A stretch of 11,874 bases of DNA from Gordoniibacillus chartarius (GTDB taxonomy: Bacteria > Bacillota > Bacilli > Paenibacillales > NBRC-103111): the NCBI RefSeq assembly GCF_042432825.1, contig NZ_JBHLWN010000033.1, positions 1 to 11,874 of the forward strand, written 5' to 3'. How positions within the stretch are numbered: position 1 is the stretch's first letter; the number at the start of each line of letters is the position of its first letter. The notes under the pieces are model-generated. The model had not been told where the DNA came from. It saw nothing but the letters and a program-made list of their open reading frames with translations, and searched no databases. The position numbers and the translations under genes were made by a program. Below are positions 7,338 through 11,874 of the stretch, piece by piece.

Positions 7338-8456
7338 TCATTCCCTTCCCGTAACTTGGCCTTGCCGGACATGATAGATAGACGCATCGTCAAGACGATC
7401 CAGATGAACGCTTTCAATACCGGTCGTCGTGATGAACGTCTGCACCTTGCTTTGGAACGTTTGAATCAGCTGTGTCTGGCGGTGCTCATCCAGCTCGGAC
7501 AGCACGTCGTCCAGCAGCAGCAGCGGATATTCTCCTACTTCCTCATGTATGAGCTCTATCTCTGCGAGCTTCAGAGAAAGCGCCGTTGTGCGCTGTTGGC
7601 CCTGCGAGCCATACACATGCGCTTCCTTGCCGTTTATATAAAATAAAAGATCATCGCGATGAGGCCCGGCCAGCGTCAAGCCGCGGCGCAGCTCCTGTTC
7701 GCGCACCTGTGATAACTTTATCATAAATTGGTCAAATAAAACAGCTTCCTCTAGTTCTTCGGACAGAGGTAGAGAAGGGGAATATTCGATCCGCAGCGAT
7801 TCTTGGCCGGCGGTTATGCCGGAATGGATGCGTTCGGCCCAATTTTGCAGCTTTCTTATAAAGCTTTGACGCTTTTTCATGATTTTAACACCATGGTTTG
7901 CCAATTGGTCGCTAAAAACGTCAAGAAGGGCGGGATCCGGTCCGCCGCGGCCTGCCGATTGCTTAAGCAGGTTATTGCGCTGCTGCAGCGTTTTCTGATA
8001 TTGGGACAAGTCATAGAGATAGCTCGGCTGTACTTGACCGATCTCCATATCGAGAAAGCGCCGCCGAACGCCGGGATTGCCCTTGACGATTTCCAGATCC
8101 TCCGGGGCGAACATGACGACGTTCATCGCACCGATGAAATTGCTGAGCTTCTTCTGCTCAAGCCCGTTGATCTTCGCCTTCTTGCCCTTGGCCGTAATGG
8201 AGAGATCCAGCGTGCAGGAGCCGTACCGCCGCTCCAGCTCCGCATGCAGCAGCGCATCGCCGCCGTTCCAGTTCAGCAGCTCCTTGTCCTGGTGAGTCCG
8301 GTGCGATTTGGTCAGCGCCAACACGAAAATCGCCTCCAGCAAGTTGGTCTTGCCTTGGGCGTTCGGTCCGACGAAGATGTTGACATTTTTGTCTATTTGA
8401 ATATCCACATGGGGATAATTTCGGTATTGCCGGAGGGCGAGCCTGCGCAAAAACAT
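7338..8456 (-). CDS. recF: DNA replication and repair protein RecF
   Basis: SMC-like ATPase that, with RecO and RecR, helps load RecA at single-stranded gaps. It has 372 residues from the ATG at 8454-8456, a typical length. The Walker A motif GPNAQGKT is at 30-37, the ABC signature SQGQQRT at 284-290 and Walker B LLLLDDVLSELD at 312-323. The N-terminus FLRRLALRQYRNY is the conserved RecF start. The frame extends 31 codons upstream, but that part overlaps yaaA and has no family resemblance. The ATG comes one base after the yaaA TAG (TAGCATG) with only a GGGGG-like sequence before it, so translation probably depends on coupling with yaaA. Confidence 0.98.
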   Translation of the reverse strand: MFLRRLALRQYRNYPHVDIQIDKNVNIFVGPNAQGKTNLLEAIFVLALTKSHRTHQDKELLNWNGGDALLHAELERRYGSCTLDLSITAKGKKAKINGLEQKKLSNFIGAMNVVMFAPEDLEIVKGNPGVRRRFLDMEIGQVQPSYLYDLSQYQKTLQQRNNLLKQSAGRGGPDPALLDVFSDQLANHGVKIMKKRQSFIRKLQNWAERIHSGITAGQESLRIEYSPSLPLSEELEEAVLFDQFMIKLSQVREQELRRGLTLAGPHRDDLLFYINGKEAHVYGSQGQQRTTALSLKLAEIELIHEEVGEYPLLLLDDVLSELDEHRQTQLIQTFQSKVQTFITTTGIESVHLDRLDDASIYHVRQGQVTGRE

Positions 8457-8457
8457 G

Positions 8458-8673
8458 CTACGCCCCCGTAACCCGGAACTGTCCGCAGCCTTCCACGGAT
8501 ACTTGATCGCCCGGCACCAGCTTGCGGCCGCGGCGGTTCTCCGCTTCACCGTTCACCCGAATGTCGGCTTCCTTCACGAAAAATTTGGCTTGCCCCCCGG
8601 TGGAAATGCAATCGGCCAGCTTCAAAAACTGACCGAGTGTAATGTATTCGTCTCGAATTTGGATTTCTTTCAT
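8458..8673 (-). CDS. yaaA: S4 domain RNA-binding protein YaaA
   Basis: 71-residue single-domain S4-like protein matching B. subtilis YaaA: ITLGQFLKLAD (11-21), GGQAKFFV and VNGEAENRRGRKL, the conserved RNA-binding surface. The S4 fold binds structured RNA. YaaA homologues have been linked to ribosome assembly, but I give no detailed function. It lies 14 bp after dnaN. Its ribosome binding site AAGGAG (8684-8689) overlaps the dnaN stop codon (TAAGGAG), with a 10 nt spacer to the ATG. Its own TAG is one base before recF. This gene sits between dnaN and recF in many Bacillota. Confidence 0.96.
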   Translation of the reverse strand: MKEIQIRDEYITLGQFLKLADCISTGGQAKFFVKEADIRVNGEAENRRGRKLVPGDQVSVEGCGQFRVTGA

Positions 8674-8687
8674 CGTCGATTGACTCC

Positions 8688-9830
8688 TTAGCCTGTTGTC
8701 CGGTAAGGGAGGATGAGCTGCAGCAGATTGGCGTTCTCCTCAGGCTTAATGATAATCGGCTGCATGGCGCCGGTGAAGCCGATATGGATGAAGTCGCTGT
8801 CCATGACCTTCAGCGCATCCAGCATATATTTGGAATTGAAGCTGATCTTCAGCAGCTCTCCCTTAAGCTTATGCAGATTGATCTGCTCGGTTAGCTTGCC
8901 CAATTCTGAAGAAGAGGAGGAAATTTCGATCGATTCGTCTTCTTTCATCTGCATCCGGACAATATTTGTCTTGTCTTCGCGCGAGAGGAGGTAGGCCCGG
9001 TCGATCGCGTCGATCAATTCTCTCGTGCTGACGACGAGCTCCGTCTGATACGCCTGCGGAATGAGCTTGGACGTATCGGGATAAGTGCCGTCCAGGATGC
9101 GCGTATAGAACAAAATCGCATTCATCTTGAACAGCACCTGATTCTCGGCGATGACGATATCGATCAGCGTGTTCTGCTCCGGCAAAATCTTGTTCAGCTC
9201 GCCGAGTGTACGGCCGGCAATAACAATGTTATTGAATTCAAGGCTGGAATCGACATCAATCGACGCTTCTCGTGTAGCCAGCCGGTGCCGGTCGCAGGCG
9301 ATAAATTTCAGCTTGCCGTCGGCTATCGTCCATTGAACCCCGGTCAAAATCGGAGTCGTTTCGTTTGTTGACACGGCAAACGAGGTTTGGCGAACCATCA
9401 TCTTCAGCAGATCGCTCGGCATGCGGATAATTTTGTCCTCGTCAATTTCCGGAAGAAGGGGATATTCCTCCGGATCCAGCCCCATAATCTGAATTTCCGA
9501 AGAACCGGAACGAATCGTCGTTTGAAACTGATCCTTGACCTCGATTTGAACTTGCTGCGTCGGCAGTTTGCGAATGATCTCGCTGAAAAATTTTGCCGGT
9601 AATACAACGCTGCCCTTTGCATATAATTCAACGATGGTTGTACCGTCGCTTTCGAGCGGAATAAAGCTTTGAATCGAAATATCGGTATCGCTGGCCGTAA
9701 GGGTAATCCCTGCTCCGGTCGCGTCAATTTTGATGCCGGTAAGAATAGGGATGGTAGTGCGGCTGGAGATCGCCTTCGACACATGCCCGATGGCTTCGTT
9801 CAAATGGTCTTTCAAAACGGTCAGTTTCAA
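8688..9830 (-). CDS. dnaN: DNA polymerase III beta subunit (sliding clamp)
   Basis: Ring-shaped processivity clamp that tethers polymerases to DNA and recruits mismatch repair and initiation regulators. It has 380 residues, the usual length. It starts MKLTVLKDHLNEAIGHVSKA followed by SSRTTIPILTGI, close to B. subtilis DnaN. Other family segments are VSTNETTPILTGV and the C-terminal end QLILPYRTTG, matching the conserved LPxR ending. The start codon is TTG. AGGAGTGA (core 9840-9844) lies 9 nt upstream, and an in-frame TGA nine bases before the TTG excludes any longer reading frame, while the protein alignment begins exactly at this codon. It lies 173 bp after dnaA, across the origin unwinding region. 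Confidence 0.98.
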   Translation of the reverse strand: MKLTVLKDHLNEAIGHVSKAISSRTTIPILTGIKIDATGAGITLTASDTDISIQSFIPLESDGTTIVELYAKGSVVLPAKFFSEIIRKLPTQQVQIEVKDQFQTTIRSGSSEIQIMGLDPEEYPLLPEIDEDKIIRMPSDLLKMMVRQTSFAVSTNETTPILTGVQWTIADGKLKFIACDRHRLATREASIDVDSSLEFNNIVIAGRTLGELNKILPEQNTLIDIVIAENQVLFKMNAILFYTRILDGTYPDTSKLIPQAYQTELVVSTRELIDAIDRAYLLSREDKTNIVRMQMKEDESIEISSSSSELGKLTEQINLHKLKGELLKISFNSKYMLDALKVMDSDFIHIGFTGAMQPIIIKPEENANLLQLILPYRTTG

Positions 9831-9839
9831 CGAATGTCA

Positions 9840-9844
9840 CTCCT
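9840..9844 (-). promoter_or_regulatory. Ribosome binding site fixing the TTG start of dnaN
   Basis: AGGAG on the minus strand is 9 nt before TTG (9828-9830). The in-frame TGA between them (9837-9839) rules out an upstream start, and the next in-frame methionine-type codons would remove conserved N-terminal residues. The clamp is therefore very likely started at TTG. Confidence 0.85.
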
Positions 9845-9870
9845 GTGGTTCTAAAGTATGGTGCTGTTCG

Positions 9871-9943
9871 CATATACATCTATAATACATTTTTTTATTT
9901 AGAAGAAGTAGTAGGGCCTGCGGATATGTGGATATGTGGACGA
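9871..9943. other. oriC unwinding region: DnaA boxes, GC-rich spacer, DnaA-trios, AT-rich DUE
   Basis: Read on the minus strand from right to left: three overlapping DnaA-box-like 9-mers at 8 bp steps (TCGTCCACA 9935-9943, ATATCCACA 9927-9935, ATATCCGCA 9919-9927), a GC-rich spacer (9914-9923), five trinucleotides (9900-9914) and a very AT-rich stretch with T7 (9871-9900). On the plus strand the trinucleotides read TAG AAG AAG TAG TAG, i.e. GAT GAT GAA GAA GAT when read 3' to 5', matching the DnaA-trio motif described in B. subtilis. DnaA loaded on the boxes is expected to extend as a filament onto the trio strand and open the helix here. Spacing and order match the Bacillus basal unwinding system; function in this strain is inferred. 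Confidence 0.85.
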
Positions 9944-9961
9944 AACAGGCAATAGATAAGC

Positions 9962-9990
9962 CTATCCACATGTGCATAAAGTGTGCATAG
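9962..9990. other. DnaA box cluster in the dnaA-dnaN gap
   Basis: Three 9-mers close to TTATNCACA lie together: CTATCCACA (plus, 9962-9970, one mismatch), TTATGCACA (minus, 9971-9979, exact to TTATNCACA) and CTATGCACA (minus, 9982-9990, one mismatch). The first two are back to back, and the outer pair makes a near-perfect inverted repeat (9961-9970 with 9982-9991). The cluster starts 13 bp after the dnaA stop codon and probably supplies DnaA to the unwinding region at 9871-9943. No T-run follows, so it is unlikely to be a dnaA terminator. Confidence 0.75.
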
Positions 9991-10003
9991 GCCTTGTTCA
10001 CAT

Positions 10004-11362
<1,359 letters not shown>

Positions 11363-11424
11363 GTTTGGTCACTCCTTAAGTTCATGGTTCACGGTGTGGC
11401 ACAAGTCGGCCGAACGTAGGATAT

Positions 11425-11431
11425 TGTCGAA
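11425..11431 (+). promoter_or_regulatory. Spo0A box (0A box) in the dnaA leader
   Basis: TGTCGAA is an exact match to the Spo0A core consensus TGNCGAA and sits in TTGTCGAA. It lies 63 bp before the dnaA start codon, downstream of the predicted dnaA promoter. In B. subtilis phosphorylated Spo0A binds oriC and limits new rounds of initiation during entry into sporulation. A second exact copy lies at 11698-11704. Confidence 0.55.
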
Positions 11432-11488
11432 TTTATGGAAAGAGCAGAGCGTTCATCTATCCACACTATTAAGGGTATCCAAGAGAGA

Positions 11489-11518
11489 GTTATACCTTAA
11501 GAGGGATTTTGTTCACAA
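11489..11518 (-). promoter_or_regulatory. Probable dnaA promoter, overlapped by a DnaA box
   Basis: Minus strand: -35 TTGTGA (11513-11518, four of six consensus bases), 18 bp spacer, -10 TATAAC (11489-11494, five of six). Initiation would fall near 11482, giving an untranslated leader of about 120 nt. The DnaA-box-like TTGTTCACA (11509-11517) covers the -35, and the exact box TTATCCACA (11521-11529) lies just upstream, an arrangement that would let DnaA repress its own gene. The match was made by eye. Confidence 0.5.
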
Positions 11519-11676
11519 TGTTATCCACAGACTGTTGATAATTCAAGGCCGAACGGAGAATATCCACAAACGAAACATCCCTATGATAGCAGATGAAAGC
11601 CTTACAATCAACGCATCTTTCGAATTTATCCACAAGATCAATAGCTTGTGCATGAAAGTTATCCCAAGCACAAGAT

Positions 11677-11688
11677 ATTGTTAACAAT
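11677..11688. repeat. 12 bp perfect palindrome in oriC
   Basis: ATTGTTAACAAT is a perfect palindrome centred on an HpaI-like GTTAAC, between DnaA boxes and 10 bp from the second 0A box. It could be a dimeric repressor site or part of an origin-binding protein site; no regulator can be named. A perfect 12 bp palindrome occurs by chance about once per 4 kb. Confidence 0.35.
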
Positions 11689-11697
11689 GTGTGGAGA

Positions 11698-11704
11698 TTC
11701 GACA
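11698..11704 (-). promoter_or_regulatory. Second Spo0A box in oriC
   Basis: On the minus strand the sequence reads TGTCGAA, an exact 0A core, 18 bp from the DnaA-box-like 9-mer at 11722-11730. Together with the copy at 11425-11431 it flanks the main DnaA-box cluster, so phosphorylated Spo0A could plausibly interfere with DnaA assembly across the region. Confidence 0.5.
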
Positions 11705-11737
11705 TTTTTCCTGAAGATCTCTGTGGATGTATGCACA

Positions 11738-11874
11738 TGGGGATGTCAGCAAGTCGGTTTCTGGAGATATGCGCTGTTGATTAGTGACGCTCGCGATTCA
11801 CCCGGGGATGTTGCGTTAGTGTAAAATCTCCGTGGGTGTAGGAATTGGAAAAAGCGGATATAGAAAAAGAGCTT
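11738..11874. other. Non-coding flank to the right of oriC
   Basis: These 137 bp contain no open reading frame with a ribosome binding site, no exact DnaA box and no convincing promoter. In related genomes the next gene on this side is the divergently transcribed rpmH (ribosomal protein L34), so the stretch probably leads into its regulatory region. A TAAAAT at 11822-11827 could be a -10 element, but no acceptable -35 lies upstream. Confidence 0.4.

Larger units (their letters stand above)
11457..11737. other. oriC, upstream DnaA box region (incAB-like)
   Basis: This AT-rich stretch holds many 9-mers close to TTATNCACA. Exact copies on the plus strand are TTATCCACA at 11521-11529 and 11626-11634. 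Single-mismatch copies are CTATCCACA (11457-11465), TTGTTCACA (11509-11517), ATATCCACA (11560-11568), GTATGCACA (11729-11737) and, on the minus strand, TCATGCACA (11647-11655). A weaker minus-strand copy is ACATCCACA (11722-11730). The strong boxes share one orientation. Position, density and the neighbouring dnaA identify the upstream half of a bipartite replication origin. The region is non-coding. Confidence 0.88.

Noticed and set aside
8457..8549. 31-codon upstream extension of recF
   Set aside because: It overlaps yaaA, and the recognisable RecF N-terminus (FLRRLALRQYRNY) begins at the ATG at 8454-8456.
9961..9991. Hairpin after dnaA as a possible terminator
   Set aside because: The inverted repeat is made of DnaA boxes, the stem has a mismatch and no T-run follows on the minus strand.
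11408..11555. Direct repeat GGCCGAACG at 11408-11416 and 11547-11555
   Set aside because: A 9-mer repeated once within about 500 bp is expected by chance roughly half the time, and no further copies were seen.
11490..11738. 82-codon minus-strand open frame within oriC
   Set aside because: It consists of the DnaA-box cluster read as protein, has no ribosome binding site before its ATG and no family resemblance.
11799..11827. Possible rpmH promoter (TAAAAT at 11822-11827)
   Set aside because: No acceptable -35 lies 16-18 bp upstream and the downstream gene is outside the window, so the match cannot be supported.

Overview
The window is the replication-origin region of a Gram-positive spore-forming bacterium, most likely of the family Paenibacillaceae (Paenibacillus, Cohnella or a relative). 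This rests on the gene order dnaA-dnaN-yaaA-recF-remB-gyrB-gyrA-rrn, Bacillus-type protein sequences, AAGGAG-type ribosome binding sites, and a 16S rRNA 5' end of Bacillota type. Two exact Spo0A heptamers next to dnaA fit a sporulating host. The genus is an inference. Every gene lies on the minus strand, so transcription runs leftward, away from the origin at the right end and with the leftward replication fork.

Right to left: 11363-11874 is the upstream part of oriC, with a cluster of DnaA boxes, two 0A boxes and a probable dnaA promoter overlapped by a DnaA box. dnaA (10004-11362) follows. The 173 bp dnaA-dnaN gap holds the second part of oriC: DnaA boxes, a GC-rich spacer, five DnaA-trios and an AT-rich unwinding stretch, the arrangement of the Bacillus basal unwinding system. 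Then come dnaN (TTG start), yaaA, recF and remB, packed with gaps of 14, 1 and 6 bp and signs of translational coupling. After 66 bp comes gyrB, then a membrane-anchored polysaccharide deacetylase, then gyrA with a clear intrinsic terminator. Next is an HD-GYP protein, predicted to hydrolyse cyclic di-GMP. The left end holds an rrn promoter and leader and the first about 62 nt of 16S rRNA.

Most genes serve chromosome maintenance: initiation (DnaA), polymerase processivity (DnaN), gap repair (RecF), supercoiling (GyrA, GyrB) and ribosome production (16S, YaaA). RemB is a biofilm-matrix regulator. The two departures from the Bacillus subtilis layout are the deacetylase between gyrB and gyrA and the HD-GYP gene between gyrA and the rrn operon. 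With remB they put three surface or lifestyle functions in the origin cluster. I found no mobile element, CRISPR array, tRNA or clearly new multigene system; the most informative non-coding signals are in oriC and the rrn leader.
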